Of a stretch of 64,000 nucleotides of DNA, positions 38,459-47,925 are shown piece after piece; position 1 is the stretch's first letter; every line of letters starts with the position of its first letter. Below the pieces are notes generated by a model that had not been told where the DNA came from, searched no databases, and was given only the letters and a program-made list of their open reading frames with translations. Origin of the DNA: Bradyrhizobium sp. CSA112 (GTDB lineage Bacteria > Pseudomonadota > Alphaproteobacteria > Rhizobiales > Xanthobacteraceae); NCBI RefSeq assembly GCF_029051645.1, contig NZ_JAACFS010000008.1:62001-126000 (forward strand), read 5' to 3'. Position numbers and translations under genes: made by a program.

Positions 38459-39994
38459 TCACCAGGTGAAGGGACCCCCGAAAGGCGAGTGCCAAAGAGG
38501 CATGCCGCGTGGGCGCGCGTAGCGGAAGTCAGTCCCCGGCCTGCGTCGCCGGTTCTTGATGCCCCCTTGCGGCTCGCCGCTCATCAGCACCACGAATTCC
38601 GTTCCCTTGCCGGTTTCCGAACTCAACGCCTCGTCCGTGACGATCAGGGAAGATCGCGGCGTAATGTTGCCGATGCGATCCAATACGTCCTGCGGAATGG
38701 CGATGCGGTCGAGCGCGGCCTTTGCGCTGTCCGGGTCCGTCGGCACCGGCTCAACGTCGCGACCGCTGCTCCCGCGCGCCCGGTCGCGGGGCTCAACCGT
38801 GGCATTGGACGAACGGCCGCCCGCCAATGAGACAACGCTCCATCGCACCTTGGCATCGTCGGTCGCGTGCTCGATGGCGGTGAAGACATGCATACCGATT
38901 GGACGGTCGGGATCTGCGATCGTCACCGGACTTTCAAGGGTGGGCATGAATGCCTGACGGACATAAAGCCGCTGGCTCTTGCGGCTGATTAACACTGATA
39001 CCGGCTGGAGTTCGCGTGCAATCTGGCGGACGGCCTCGGCGGCCGCGGCGCGCGCAGTCTCGGCCGCGGCGGCGGCTTCACGCGCCGACGTGACGGCATC
39101 GAGCCTCTGTTGCAGATCCACGTTGGCGACATCCCATTGCAACTGCAGCTCCGCGATTTTGGCGACGGCCTGCGCCTTGGCGTCCTCAGCCTGCTCCTTT
39201 GCCTCCGCCGAGATGATGCCAGAGCCAAGCTTGGTCTCGGCGGCCGCCAATTGCGCCTCGGCTCTGCGCTTCAGATTTTCCGCTGCGCGAACGGGCGCCT
39301 TGGCCTGCGTGGCCTCCCGCAAAGCCGTCCCGGCGGCGAGCCGCGCCTCGGCCGCTTTCCTCATCGCCTCTTGCGCCTCTGCCGTGCGCGCAGCGGCCAT
39401 GGCGCCGGCTCCCGGCTTGGGTTGAAACGGAACCGGATGGGCAAACTCAACGGGCGCCACATCGGTTGGCGCCACGATCACCCGCATGCCCATCGCGGTC
39501 GCGTCGAACAGGCGTTCGGCGAACTCGAAAGGCAGCCGGATACAGCCATGGGACGCCGGACGCCCCGGCAGGACGCCGCCATGGAGTGCGATACCGGACC
39601 AGGTGATGCGCTGCATGTGCGGCATGTAGGCATCGTCATACAGGTTCGAGTAATGTTCCTCTACTTTCTGGATGACGCTGAAGATCCCGGCGGGCGTCTC
39701 GCGTCCTTTCGTGCCGCTCGACACCGGCGCCCGCAGGATCCACCCCTTGGCATCGTAGACGGTGATCCGCTGGTCGCGGAGCGAAACGATGGCCATGAGC
39801 GGCTCGCTGGCGCTGCGCGTCTCGATGGACTCGATCGAGCGTTCTCCGTTTCTGGCGCCCGCCTCGTCTCCCGCCGCGACCAGCAGCGCTAGACTCGCAA
39901 CGGCAAGATACACAGGCCAGCGCAACGGGCCGCGAGCGACCTGTGGCGAGCCCTGATCAGTCACGGGAACCTGCGATAAGCGCCATCTACGCAC
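38459..39994 (-). CDS. L,D-transpeptidase (YkuD) with long Ala-rich coiled-coil tail
   Basis: 511 residues from GTG 39994. Membrane anchor or signal (LRWPVYLAVASLALLVAAG), then a YkuD domain with SGIALHGGVLPGRPASHGCIRLP (catalytic Cys in SHGCIR) near residue 155. Residues about 195-330 form an Ala/Glu/Arg-rich coiled coil. The C-terminal part contains a repeat of the YkuD start (QPVSVLISRKSQRLYVRQAF) without the catalytic motif, possibly a decayed second domain. It crosslinks peptidoglycan or anchors proteins. Its start overlaps the next gene's stop by eight bases. Confidence 0.85.
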   Translation of the reverse strand: MRRWRLSQVPVTDQGSPQVARGPLRWPVYLAVASLALLVAAGDEAGARNGERSIESIETRSASEPLMAIVSLRDQRITVYDAKGWILRAPVSSGTKGRETPAGIFSVIQKVEEHYSNLYDDAYMPHMQRITWSGIALHGGVLPGRPASHGCIRLPFEFAERLFDATAMGMRVIVAPTDVAPVEFAHPVPFQPKPGAGAMAAARTAEAQEAMRKAAEARLAAGTALREATQAKAPVRAAENLKRRAEAQLAAAETKLGSGIISAEAKEQAEDAKAQAVAKIAELQLQWDVANVDLQQRLDAVTSAREAAAAAETARAAAAEAVRQIARELQPVSVLISRKSQRLYVRQAFMPTLESPVTIADPDRPIGMHVFTAIEHATDDAKVRWSVVSLAGGRSSNATVEPRDRARGSSGRDVEPVPTDPDSAKAALDRIAIPQDVLDRIGNITPRSSLIVTDEALSSETGKGTEFVVLMSGEPQGGIKNRRRRPGTDFRYARPRGMPLWHSPFGGPFTW

Positions 39995-40616
39995 TCCGGC
40001 CTGGCGGGAGGACGACGACGATCGCGCCTGGCTTCAACCGATTCACCAGATCGATCACGTCCTCGTTGGTCATGCGGATGCAGCCGGACGAGATGGCTTG
40101 GCCGATATATTCCGGCTGGTTGGTGCCGTGGATACGGTACAGGGTGTCCTTGTTGCCCTGGTAAAGGTAGATCGCCCGCGCGCCCAGCGGATTTTCCGGA
40201 CCTCCGGCGACGCGCTTTGGATAAGGGCCGAGCCGAGCCTGGATTTCCGCCGTCGGAATCCAGTCAGGCCATTCAGCCACACGGCCAACGGTCGCGACAC
40301 CGGACCAGGCCAGCGCTTCCTCTCCCACCGTCACGCCGTAGCGGACGGCCTTGCCTCCCGGCAGGACGTAATACAGATAACGCGCATTAGTATCGACCAG
40401 GATCGTGCCCGGCTGTTCTTTGCGCATGTAGTCGACAATATGCCGGCGATAGGTCTCGGGAATGTCCGCCCGCGCATAAGGTGGACGGGCCAGCAACTGC
40501 CGGTCCCTTGGGGTCAAGCTGGCATTCGACGTCGGTGCGAGCGTCGCTTGCATGCAACCCCCGAGCACAAACCCCAGTAACCCCACTAGCAACAACGCCA
40601 CCCCGGACTTCGGCAC
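39987..40616 (-). CDS. L,D-transpeptidase (ErfK/YbiS type), lipoprotein
   Basis: 209 residues from GTG 40616, chosen because GGAGGG lies seven bases upstream. Signal with lipobox: GVALLLVGLLGFVLGGC (Cys acylated). YkuD domain: ILVDTNARYLYYVLPGGKAVRYG, ALAWSGVATVGR and the active site HGTNQPEYIGQAISSGCIRM. Forms 3-3 crosslinks or attaches Braun-type lipoproteins or barrels to peptidoglycan. Confidence 0.9.
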   Translation of the reverse strand: MPKSGVALLLVGLLGFVLGGCMQATLAPTSNASLTPRDRQLLARPPYARADIPETYRRHIVDYMRKEQPGTILVDTNARYLYYVLPGGKAVRYGVTVGEEALAWSGVATVGRVAEWPDWIPTAEIQARLGPYPKRVAGGPENPLGARAIYLYQGNKDTLYRIHGTNQPEYIGQAISSGCIRMTNEDVIDLVNRLKPGAIVVVLPPGRSA

Positions 40617-40794
40617 CGCCAGCCCTCCAAAAAGCGTCACATTGGGCTATCTGCTGCTCAAATAGTGCAGAAATCAAGGCGAAGTTGGAAAGTGTCGTGA
40701 CGCGATACGATAAGCCGGCAGCCAACTATCTGGCCTTCCTCAGCGCACACCGATCGGTGTTTGGTTCGGTGCCAATGAGCCCGCGCCTTGATTT

Positions 40795-41274
40795 CTATGA
40801 AGCGGCCGCGCCGACAGCCTGTTTCCGCGCGGGCGGGGTCCAGCGAAACGCTGCGCCGAACCGGTTCCAGACATTGATCGAGGCAACTGCGGAGGTGAGA
40901 TAGGCGAGCTCCTTCTCGGAGAACTCGCTACTTGCCTGCGCATAGACCTCGTCGCTGACGCCGTCGCTGAGCAAGGTCAGCGCCTCCGTCCAGGCCAGCG
41001 CCGCGCGCTCGCGCGCGGTGAACTGCGGTGCCTCGCGCCAGACCACCACGAGATTGAGCTTGTCGGTGGGCACGCCGAGCTTCTCGCTTTCCAGGATGTG
41101 ATACTGCACGCAGAAGGCACAGCCATTGATCTGCGAGGCGCGCAGCTTGATCAGCTCGAGCAGTTGCTTGTCCATGCCCGCTTTGCCCGCGACCTGGCTA
41201 AGCGCCAGCACGGCGTCATAGGCGTCCGGCGTCAGCGACATAAAGTCTTTGTACTCTTTGCGGGCGTGTGACAT
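40795..41274 (-). CDS. AhpD-like carboxymuconolactone decarboxylase family protein
   Basis: 159 residues. The peroxidase-like motif is CAFCVQYH (C-x2-C-x3-H) near residue 52, in an all-helical CMD fold (ELIKLRASQINGCAFC; ALAWTEALTLL). Likely a disulfide-relay or peroxide-detoxifying protein. Divergent from a MarR regulator with a strong operator in between. ATG 41274 follows GAGG. Confidence 0.9.
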   Translation of the reverse strand: MSHARKEYKDFMSLTPDAYDAVLALSQVAGKAGMDKQLLELIKLRASQINGCAFCVQYHILESEKLGVPTDKLNLVVVWREAPQFTARERAALAWTEALTLLSDGVSDEVYAQASSEFSEKELAYLTSAVASINVWNRFGAAFRWTPPARKQAVGAAAS

Positions 41275-41291
41275 CGTTTGTGCCTCATGTT

Positions 41292-41324
41292 ATCAGTGCT
41301 CTGATTGATTATCAGAGCACTGAT
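41292..41324. promoter_or_regulatory. MarR-type operator between divergent genes
   Basis: A perfect 14-bp inverted repeat, ATCAGTGCTCTGAT-TGATT-ATCAGAGCACTGAT. Each arm is itself an ATCAG-N4-CTGAT palindrome. A minus-strand -10 (GATAAT, 41308-41313) lies at the centre. The right arm touches the MarR ATG (41325). Confidence 0.75.
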
Positions 41325-41915
41325 ATGTTGCGCAAGATCGGCACTGCAGCACACGCGCAATCGCGAAAAGCGCGAGCCCAAAAATCGAAAACCCGTCGAG
41401 AACCGGCTGCGCCAAAAGCGCCTGCCCGCCGCCGGAAAAAATCCGGCGAAAATCCTGCGTCGGCGTTGATCCGCCCGCCGCCGCCCGGCGAGGGCAAGCG
41501 CGGCGAGCAAGGCTACCTCGCCTATCTCTTGCGGCAGGCCCAGGCCGCGACGCGGCTCGCGATGGAGCGGGCGTTGGCCGAGCTCAGCGTGACCCCGCCG
41601 CAATTTGTTGTCCTGACCATGCTGCGCGCCTATCCCGGCCTGTCCGGTGCTGATCTTGCGCGGGTGGCGATGCTGACGCCGCAGACCGTAGGCGTCATCA
41701 TCCGCAATCTCGAGCGGGACGGCGCCATCAAGAAGACCCCGCACCCGGTCCATGGCCGGACGCTGCAGTGGACGGTGACGCGGCGCGGCGCTGCCCTGCT
41801 CGACAAGAGCCGACGCCACGCGCAGGCGATCGAGCGGCGGCTGGTGGCCGGGCTCTCCGCCAACGCCCAGATCATGATCCGCCGCTGGCTGGCCCGAATC
41901 GCCGCTGACTTGTGA
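41325..41915 (+). CDS. MarR family regulator with basic N-terminal extension
   Basis: 196 residues from ATG 41325. About 55 residues of Lys/Arg/Ala/Pro-rich sequence (QSRKARAQKSKTRREPAAPK) precede a MarR winged helix: QFVVLTMLRAYPGLSGADLARVAMLTPQTVGVIIRNLERDGAIKK. The ATG directly abuts the operator, leaving no room for a ribosome site, so the mRNA may be leaderless; a GTG at 41268 inside the operator region is the alternative. Likely represses the divergent AhpD-like gene and itself. Confidence 0.82.
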   Translation: MLRKIGTAAHAQSRKARAQKSKTRREPAAPKAPARRRKKSGENPASALIRPPPPGEGKRGEQGYLAYLLRQAQAATRLAMERALAELSVTPPQFVVLTMLRAYPGLSGADLARVAMLTPQTVGVIIRNLERDGAIKKTPHPVHGRTLQWTVTRRGAALLDKSRRHAQAIERRLVAGLSANAQIMIRRWLARIAADL

Positions 41916-41981
41916 GGAACCGCCGGTTCCCGCGGCGTCATGGCTTTTGGCGCAGGCCCGCCGCGCCGCTAGACTGCTGGC

Positions 41982-43214
41982 ATGAAACAGCCTGATTCCC
42001 CTGATGCCCCGACCCGCCGTGCCCTGCTGCAAGGCGGCATCGGCGCCGGTGCCCTGCTCGCAGCGGGGCTTGACGCGTTTGCGGCGCCGCCCGGCTTCGA
42101 CCAGTGGCGCGATAATTTTCACGTCCGCGCCCGCGCCAAAGGCATTTCGGACGCGACATGGACCCGGGTGATGGGCCGCATCGAGCCCGACATGAGCGTA
42201 TTCCGGCAGATGCAGAAGCAGCCGGAATTCCATGAGCAGATCTGGCAATACATCAATCGCCGCGTCTCGGACTGGCGCATCATCAACGGCCGTGAGGCGC
42301 TGAAGAAACACGAGGCACTGTTCACACGGATCGAGCAGGATTTCGGCGTCGAGCGCGGCACGCTGCTGGCCTTGTGGGGCGTCGAGTCAGCCTATGGCGA
42401 TCCGCTGGTGCAGCAGAATCACATGCGCCCGATCTTTCCCGCGCTCGCAGCACTGGCCTGGAACGAGCCGCGCCGCCGCGCCTATTGGGAAACCGAGCTG
42501 CTCAACGCCTTGAAGATCGTCGACCGCGGCTGGGGCACGCCGGAGGAAATGCGCGGCTCCTGGGCCGGCGCGATGGGTCACACACAATGGATGCCGGAAG
42601 TCTGGCTCAATGTCGGCATGGACTATGACAAGGACGGCCGCGTTTCGCCGTTCGGCAAGCCCGACGACGCGCTCGGCTCCAGCGCGCGCTATCTGCTCAA
42701 CCGCGGCAAATATCACCGCGGCGAGCATTGGGGCTATGAAGTTCGCAGCTCAGGAGGCGCTTCGAGCGGAAGCCGGACCTATTCGGCATGGGCCGGCGCC
42801 GGCGTCACGCGTGCCGACGGCAAGCCTTTCCCGCAGCCGAACGCGTCGGCGCAGATGTGGGTGCCGGTCGCCGGCGGACCTTCGTTCCTGCTGGGCCCGA
42901 ACTTCTATTCGGTCAAAAGCTACAACCCGTCGATGAACTACGCGCTCGCGATCTGCCATCTCGGCGATCGCATTCTCGGTGCCCCGCCGTTCATCCAGCC
43001 CTTCCCCGGCTCCGAACGCGCGCTGACGCTTGCCGAAGTACAGGAACTGCAGACGCGATTGACAAAGGCCGGTTTCGACACCGGCGGCACCGATGGGCGC
43101 GTCGGCAACGACACCATGAAGGCTGTGAAGGATTATCAGACCAGGATGGGGCTATTGCCCGCCGATGGCTACGGCGGCCTGAAGGTGCTGGCCCGGTTAC
43201 GGCAAGGCGGCTAG
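41982..43214 (+). CDS. lytic murein transglycosylase (MltB type) with peptidoglycan-binding domain
   Basis: 410 residues. Signal region RRALLQGGIGAGALLAAGLDAFA, then the MltB-like catalytic domain with LLALWGVESAYGDPL (catalytic Glu near residue 137), GAMGHTQWMPEVW, and SSARYLLNRG. A C-terminal PG_binding_1 domain (LTLAEVQELQTRLTKAGFDT; TDGRVGNDTMKAVKDYQ) follows. It cleaves glycan strands to anhydro-muropeptides. Confidence 0.92.
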   Translation: MKQPDSPDAPTRRALLQGGIGAGALLAAGLDAFAAPPGFDQWRDNFHVRARAKGISDATWTRVMGRIEPDMSVFRQMQKQPEFHEQIWQYINRRVSDWRIINGREALKKHEALFTRIEQDFGVERGTLLALWGVESAYGDPLVQQNHMRPIFPALAALAWNEPRRRAYWETELLNALKIVDRGWGTPEEMRGSWAGAMGHTQWMPEVWLNVGMDYDKDGRVSPFGKPDDALGSSARYLLNRGKYHRGEHWGYEVRSSGGASSGSRTYSAWAGAGVTRADGKPFPQPNASAQMWVPVAGGPSFLLGPNFYSVKSYNPSMNYALAICHLGDRILGAPPFIQPFPGSERALTLAEVQELQTRLTKAGFDTGGTDGRVGNDTMKAVKDYQTRMGLLPADGYGGLKVLARLRQGG

Positions 43215-43248
43215 CGCGACCAGAAGCGCCCCGGGATTCGACGCCCGC

Positions 43249-43938
43249 TCACGCCGCCCGCCGCGGCTCCGCTTCCTCCACCAGCCGGTCGACCAGATCA
43301 TCGACGGCGCGTTCGGCCGCCGCAATCGACGCCTGCAACCGATCGCCGCCGAACTCATCATATTCGATTGCAACGCTGTGAAAAGCGGTGACGCCGAGAA
43401 ATGCGAACATGTCGCGGACAGCGCCTTCCACATGATTGATGTGAGCGATGCGTCCGCCGGGATCGTACCCGTAGTCGCCTCGCGAACCGAGCAGGATGAG
43501 GCGCTTATCCATGCCTGCCAACAGCGGCGTATACGGATCGTCCGGCCGTGAACGGTCAAAGCCGAACGTGCGGCCGACCCGCACAACATTGTCGATATAG
43601 GCCTTGAACTGCGCGGGCATGCCAAAATTGTACATGGGCACGCCAGCCACGATCAGATCGGCTGCGATCAGCTCATCGATCAGCGCGTCGCTTTCCGCCA
43701 GTGCCTCGTTCATCCAGGGCTCGCGTTGGTCGGGCTTCGTGAAGGCGGCGCCGATCCACTTTTCGGTGACCGGATGCGGCGGCGATTGGCCAACATCGCG
43801 ACTGACCAGCAAATCATTCGGCCGGTGTTGCAGCCAGCGCCGGGTAAACCGCTCGGTAAGCCTGCGTGTATGCGATCCCCGCGGACTCCGGTCTGAGCTT
43901 TGGGAACGCGCGCTGGCATCAATTCGTAACAATTTCAT
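43249..43938 (-). CDS. azoR: FMN-dependent NADH-azoreductase
   Basis: 229 residues. Flavodoxin-like fold starting MKLLRIDASARSQSSDR (FMN phosphate loop), with GVPMYNFGMPAQFKAYIDN and LLGSRGDYGYDPGG (flavin contacts). Reduces quinones or azo bonds. It faces a LysR gene across a short gap, the usual arrangement for a LysR target. Confidence 0.9.
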   Translation of the reverse strand: MKLLRIDASARSQSSDRSPRGSHTRRLTERFTRRWLQHRPNDLLVSRDVGQSPPHPVTEKWIGAAFTKPDQREPWMNEALAESDALIDELIAADLIVAGVPMYNFGMPAQFKAYIDNVVRVGRTFGFDRSRPDDPYTPLLAGMDKRLILLGSRGDYGYDPGGRIAHINHVEGAVRDMFAFLGVTAFHSVAIEYDEFGGDRLQASIAAAERAVDDLVDRLVEEAEPRRAA

Positions 43939-44005
43939 GACTTAGGTTCCTTCATCTGTTGGATACAAATTGTGCCCGTCAATCCGCGCTGACAAACGCA
44001 AATTA

Positions 44006-44022
44006 CTCAGCCTATGGCTGAG
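44006..44022. promoter_or_regulatory. palindrome upstream of the LysR gene
   Basis: CTCAGCC-TAT-GGCTGAG, perfect 7-bp arms, in the azoR/LysR intergenic region. It covers an ATG at 44014 that would otherwise be a possible LysR start, and so favours the start at 44047. Candidate autoregulatory LysR site. Confidence 0.45.
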
Positions 44023-44046
44023 CTGAATTCATCCGTAGGCTTAGCG

Positions 44047-44937
44047 ATGAGACGATTGCCGCCATTGACTGGTCTGCGCGCGTTCGAGGCCGCCGCGCGA
44101 CATCTGAGCTTCAAGCGCGCAGCCCACGAACTGCACGTCACGCCAACGGCGATCAGTCATCAGGTGCGGCAGTTGGAGGAAGCGATCGGCGCAAGCCTGT
44201 TCGAACGGCGCACGCGCCAGGTGGTGCTCACGGCGGAAGGGCAAGTCTTGCTGCCGGTTCTGCGCGACGGCTTCGATTCCTTTGCGCGGGTCATCTATGG
44301 CTTGAGCCGCAGGCAGCGGCGCACCGCGGTCACGCTCTCCGCGACGCCTGCTTTCACGGCCAAGTGGCTGGTGCCGCGCATCGCTGCCTTTCGCAAGGCC
44401 CGGCCGGACATCGATCTCACATTGCTCGCGTCGCTGGAAGTCGTCGGCCTCGGTTCGGGCGCCGCGGATCTCGCGCTGCGCTACGGCCCCGGACCCTATC
44501 CCGATCTGGTCGCCGAGACCCTGACCGTCGATCGCTTTGCGCCGGTCGCAAGTCCGCGTCTTGGTATCAAGAAAGCGAGCGACCTGCGATCAGCAACCCT
44601 GCTGCATTTCGACTGGTATCGTCGCGATTCCCGCAATCCGACCTGGCGTCGCTGGCTGAAAATTGCCGGCATTGACGGCGTCGATGCGCGGGCGGGCCTG
44701 CGCTTCAGCGATGAGACTCATGCGATCCAGGCGACCGTCGCCGGCGCCGGGATCGCGCTGCATAGCCTGCTGCTCGTCTCCGACGAACTGGCGCAGGGCA
44801 CGCTGGTGGTCCCGTTCGGGCCGGAACTTGAGGGCTTCGCCTTGCACCTGGTGCGCGACCCTAACAGGCCGCTGACTGAGCCGGTCGAGGCGGTGCAGGC
44901 CTGGCTGCGGGCGCAATTCACCGCAGCGCCCCAATAG
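44047..44937 (+). CDS. LysR family transcriptional regulator (GcvA-like)
   Basis: 296 residues from ATG 44047 (MRRLPPLTGLRAFEAAARHL, the usual GcvA-type start); ATG 44014 adds 11 residues. HTH: SFKRAAHELHVTPTAISHQVRQLEEAIGASLFER. The C-terminal effector domain follows. Likely controls the divergent azoR gene. Confidence 0.9.
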   Translation: MRRLPPLTGLRAFEAAARHLSFKRAAHELHVTPTAISHQVRQLEEAIGASLFERRTRQVVLTAEGQVLLPVLRDGFDSFARVIYGLSRRQRRTAVTLSATPAFTAKWLVPRIAAFRKARPDIDLTLLASLEVVGLGSGAADLALRYGPGPYPDLVAETLTVDRFAPVASPRLGIKKASDLRSATLLHFDWYRRDSRNPTWRRWLKIAGIDGVDARAGLRFSDETHAIQATVAGAGIALHSLLLVSDELAQGTLVVPFGPELEGFALHLVRDPNRPLTEPVEAVQAWLRAQFTAAPQ

Positions 44938-44986
44938 TGCTCTGGCGCGTGCTGCAGCGAAGAAACGTCTCGCGACTGTTACGCGC

Positions 44987-45796
44987 TCACGCCCGCCGCG
45001 CGACGCCGCCGGCATTCATGCCGCCGTCGATGACGAGCTCCGTCCCCGTCACGTAGCGCGATGCATCGGAGGCCAGATACAACACGCCCTGCGCGATTTC
45101 GGCCGCTTCCCCGGCGCGCCCGAGCGGGGTCGCCATTTTCGCACGCTCCTCCGGATCGATCGGCGCGTTCTGCCCGCTCCCTCCTGCTTCGGTCGGGATC
45201 TTGCCCCAGATCGGCGTGTCGATGATCCCGGGATGCACCGAGTTGACGCGGATGCCGTCGCCGAACGTCGCGCACTCCATCGCGATTGCTTTCGCAAACA
45301 GCCGCACCCCGCCCTTGGTCGCGCAATAGCCGGAAAGACCGGCCGCGCCGCGCAGGCCCGCCAGCGACGACATCATGATGACGGAGCCGCCGCCGGTCTT
45401 GCGCATCGCAGGCAAGCAGTGCTTCACCGACAGGAACACGCCGTCGAGATTGATCGCCGTCTGCCGCCGCCAATCCGCCAGCGACATCTCGGTAATCGAC
45501 GGCACCGAGATGCCAATGCCGGCATTCGAGACCAACACGTCGAGCCGGCCATAGCGATTCATGACATCGGCCACGACCTCGATCCAGCGCTCCTCGCTGG
45601 TGACGTCGTGATGCCAAAAGCTCGCCTCGCCACCGGCCTTCCTGATCCGCGCGACGACCTCAGGCCCCCTGAGATCGTCGACATCGGTCACCGCAACCGA
45701 GGCGCCTTCACGTGCCAGCAATTCGGAAACCGCTTCGCCAATGCCGGACGCGCCGCCCGTCACCAGCGCGACCTTGCCCTGAACCTGCCCTGTCAT
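44987..45796 (-). CDS. SDR family oxidoreductase
   Basis: 269 residues. NAD(P) site VTGGASGIGEAVSELL near residue 12, VSNAGIGISVP, catalytic Ser and Y-x-x-x-K in SSLAGLRGAAGLSGYCATKGG, and VHPGIIDTPIW. Substrate unknown. Also similar to cyclopentanol-dehydrogenase-type SDRs. Probably monocistronic. Confidence 0.9.
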   Translation of the reverse strand: MTGQVQGKVALVTGGASGIGEAVSELLAREGASVAVTDVDDLRGPEVVARIRKAGGEASFWHHDVTSEERWIEVVADVMNRYGRLDVLVSNAGIGISVPSITEMSLADWRRQTAINLDGVFLSVKHCLPAMRKTGGGSVIMMSSLAGLRGAAGLSGYCATKGGVRLFAKAIAMECATFGDGIRVNSVHPGIIDTPIWGKIPTEAGGSGQNAPIDPEERAKMATPLGRAGEAAEIAQGVLYLASDASRYVTGTELVIDGGMNAGGVARRA

Positions 45797-45829
45797 TTCT
45801 TCTCCCGTTTGTTGTTCTTGGTTGTCGAA

Positions 45830-47671
45830 TTACCTGATGACGGCCGGTCCCGGATCCGGCACCGCTACATCGAGCACTCGCATCTGGACGCGTTCCGAAC
45901 CCTGAAAACGATCGACCGCAAGCGTAGCAGCGACATGCAGGGGCTGGCCGCGGTTTTGCGTCAGCGCATGGCCGAGCTTTTGTCCGACCGAGCGGAACGC
46001 GATGCCGTTGACGATGGCGCCATCGCCCGACTTGAAGCGCACGCGCAGATGCGCCTGTCCCACTTCGTCGGCATAGACGAGCTGATGCGCCGGCAGCGCA
46101 ATCACGGGCTCGGGATTGGCCGCACCGAACGGCCCGGCACGATTCAGCGTATTGGCGAATTCCACGGTCACGCTACGCGCGCTGACGGCGCCATCGATGA
46201 ACAGCTCGTTCTCGTGCCGGGAACTGGCGACGTCCTCGGCCAGCGCGCTTTCCATGAAGGCGCGAAACTCCGCCAGCTTCTCCTTGCGCAGTGTCACGCC
46301 GGCAGCCATGGCGTGGCCGCCGCCCTTCATCAACAGCCGCTCCTTCACCGCCTGCCGCACGGCCTTGCCGAGATCGACGCCCGAGATCGAGCGGCCCGAG
46401 CCGGTGCCGATGCCGCCGGGCTCCAGCGCTATGGCAAAGGCGGGACGCGCAAATTTCTCCTTCAGTCGCGAGGCGACGAGGCCGACGATGCCGGGATGCC
46501 AGCCTTCGGCGGCGGTCACGATCACCGCGCCCTTGTCTTCGAGCCCGAGCGACGCCAGCGCTTCGGCTTCCGCCTGCGCCTCTGCCGCCTGCTCGATGAC
46601 GCGGCGCTCGCTGTTGAGCCGGTCGAGTTCGGCGGCAATACGCGCGGCCTCCGAGATGTCGCCTTCCAAGAGCAGCCGCACCCCGAGATCGGCGCGCCCG
46701 ATCCGGCCGCCCGCATTGATGCGCGGCCCCAGCATGAAGCCGAGATGCCAGGCTTCGGGCGGGCCGTTCAGCCGCGCCACATCCATCAGCGCGGTATGGC
46801 CGACATGGTCGCGGCGGCGCATCGCGATCAGGCCCTTGGCGACGAAGGCGCGGTTCAGCCCGATCAGGGGCGCGACATCGGCCACGGTGCCGAGCGCCAC
46901 ATGGTGCAACATGCCCAGAAGATCCGGCTCCGGCCGTTCGGCATTCCAGAAGCCGCGGCCGCGCAATTCCCGGTTCACCGCCACCAGCGTGATCAGCACG
47001 AGACCGACGGCGGCGAGATGACCAAGGCCGGAAAGGTCGTCGGGCCGGTTCGGGTTCACCAGCGCATCGACTTCGGGCAATTCCTCAGCCGTCTGGTGAT
47101 GGTCGATGACGACGACAGACATGCCGAGCTTTCGCGCCTCCGCCAGCGGTTCGAGACTGGTGGTGCCGCAGTCGACCGTCACCAGCAGCGTCGCGCCCTT
47201 CCCCGCGAGCGCGCGCACCGCCTCGGTATTGGGCCCGTAGCCCTCGAAGATGCGGTCGGGGATATGGATCAGCGGATCGAGCCCGCAATGGCGCAGATGC
47301 CAGGCCAAGAGCGCCGCCGAGGTCGCACCATCGACGTCGTAATCGCCGAAGATCGCAACCTTCTCGGAGCGCTGGGCCGCGTCCGCGATCCGTTTGGCCG
47401 CCGTCTCCATCGCCGTCACGGTATGGGGATCGGGCATCAGCTTGCGGATGGTCGGATCGAGAAAATCCTCGACCCCGTCGATCCCGACGTCGCGGCCGGC
47501 GAGCACGCGTGCCAGCATCTCCGGCAACTGGTAGCGCTGCGTGATCGCCAGCGCCCGCGCCGCCCTCCTGGCGTCGAGCCGGTCGCGCCACAATTTGCCG
47601 GTCGCCGAACGCAAGACGCCGAGAAACGCCGGCGGCAGTTCAACAGGCAGAGCGGAAGGGGGAGGCGTCAT
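45830..47671 (-). CDS. recJ: single-stranded-DNA exonuclease RecJ
   Basis: 613 residues from ATG 47671 (GGGGGAGG upstream). DHH-phosphoesterase motifs: AIFGDYDVDGATSAALL near residue 105, TVDCGTTS, VVVIDHHQTAEELP (DHH), then the DHHA1 domain with MKGGGHAMAAGVT, and a C-terminal OB-like domain. Degrades ssDNA 5' to 3' in recombination and mismatch repair. Confidence 0.95.
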   Translation of the reverse strand: MTPPPSALPVELPPAFLGVLRSATGKLWRDRLDARRAARALAITQRYQLPEMLARVLAGRDVGIDGVEDFLDPTIRKLMPDPHTVTAMETAAKRIADAAQRSEKVAIFGDYDVDGATSAALLAWHLRHCGLDPLIHIPDRIFEGYGPNTEAVRALAGKGATLLVTVDCGTTSLEPLAEARKLGMSVVVIDHHQTAEELPEVDALVNPNRPDDLSGLGHLAAVGLVLITLVAVNRELRGRGFWNAERPEPDLLGMLHHVALGTVADVAPLIGLNRAFVAKGLIAMRRRDHVGHTALMDVARLNGPPEAWHLGFMLGPRINAGGRIGRADLGVRLLLEGDISEAARIAAELDRLNSERRVIEQAAEAQAEAEALASLGLEDKGAVIVTAAEGWHPGIVGLVASRLKEKFARPAFAIALEPGGIGTGSGRSISGVDLGKAVRQAVKERLLMKGGGHAMAAGVTLRKEKLAEFRAFMESALAEDVASSRHENELFIDGAVSARSVTVEFANTLNRAGPFGAANPEPVIALPAHQLVYADEVGQAHLRVRFKSGDGAIVNGIAFRSVGQKLGHALTQNRGQPLHVAATLAVDRFQGSERVQMRVLDVAVPDPGPAVIR

Positions 47672-47925
47672 GATGCCCTCGAAAAATACGGGCAAAGCGC
47701 CCCTTCGGCAAACGCAAACGGGACGACGCCCGCCCGGGCTCTGCCGACAAAAACAACTTGCACAAAGAAGATGCAACTTGTTCCGGTGAAACTACCCGCA
47801 CCTCGGGAGAACTTAAACCAATCGTTAGCCATGATCCCCGACAAAGGAGTCAAATACGCTCTCGCTTGAGTCCCGCCGATCCGCAGAAGATCGACATCTG
47901 CACAAAGACTGAGGAATTCCCGCCA

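Noticed and set aside
45233..47869. Very long plus-strand open frame opposite recJ (878 codons)
   Set aside because: It is an antisense shadow of recJ and the SDR gene caused by high GC; Arg/His/Asp-rich with no recognisable domain.
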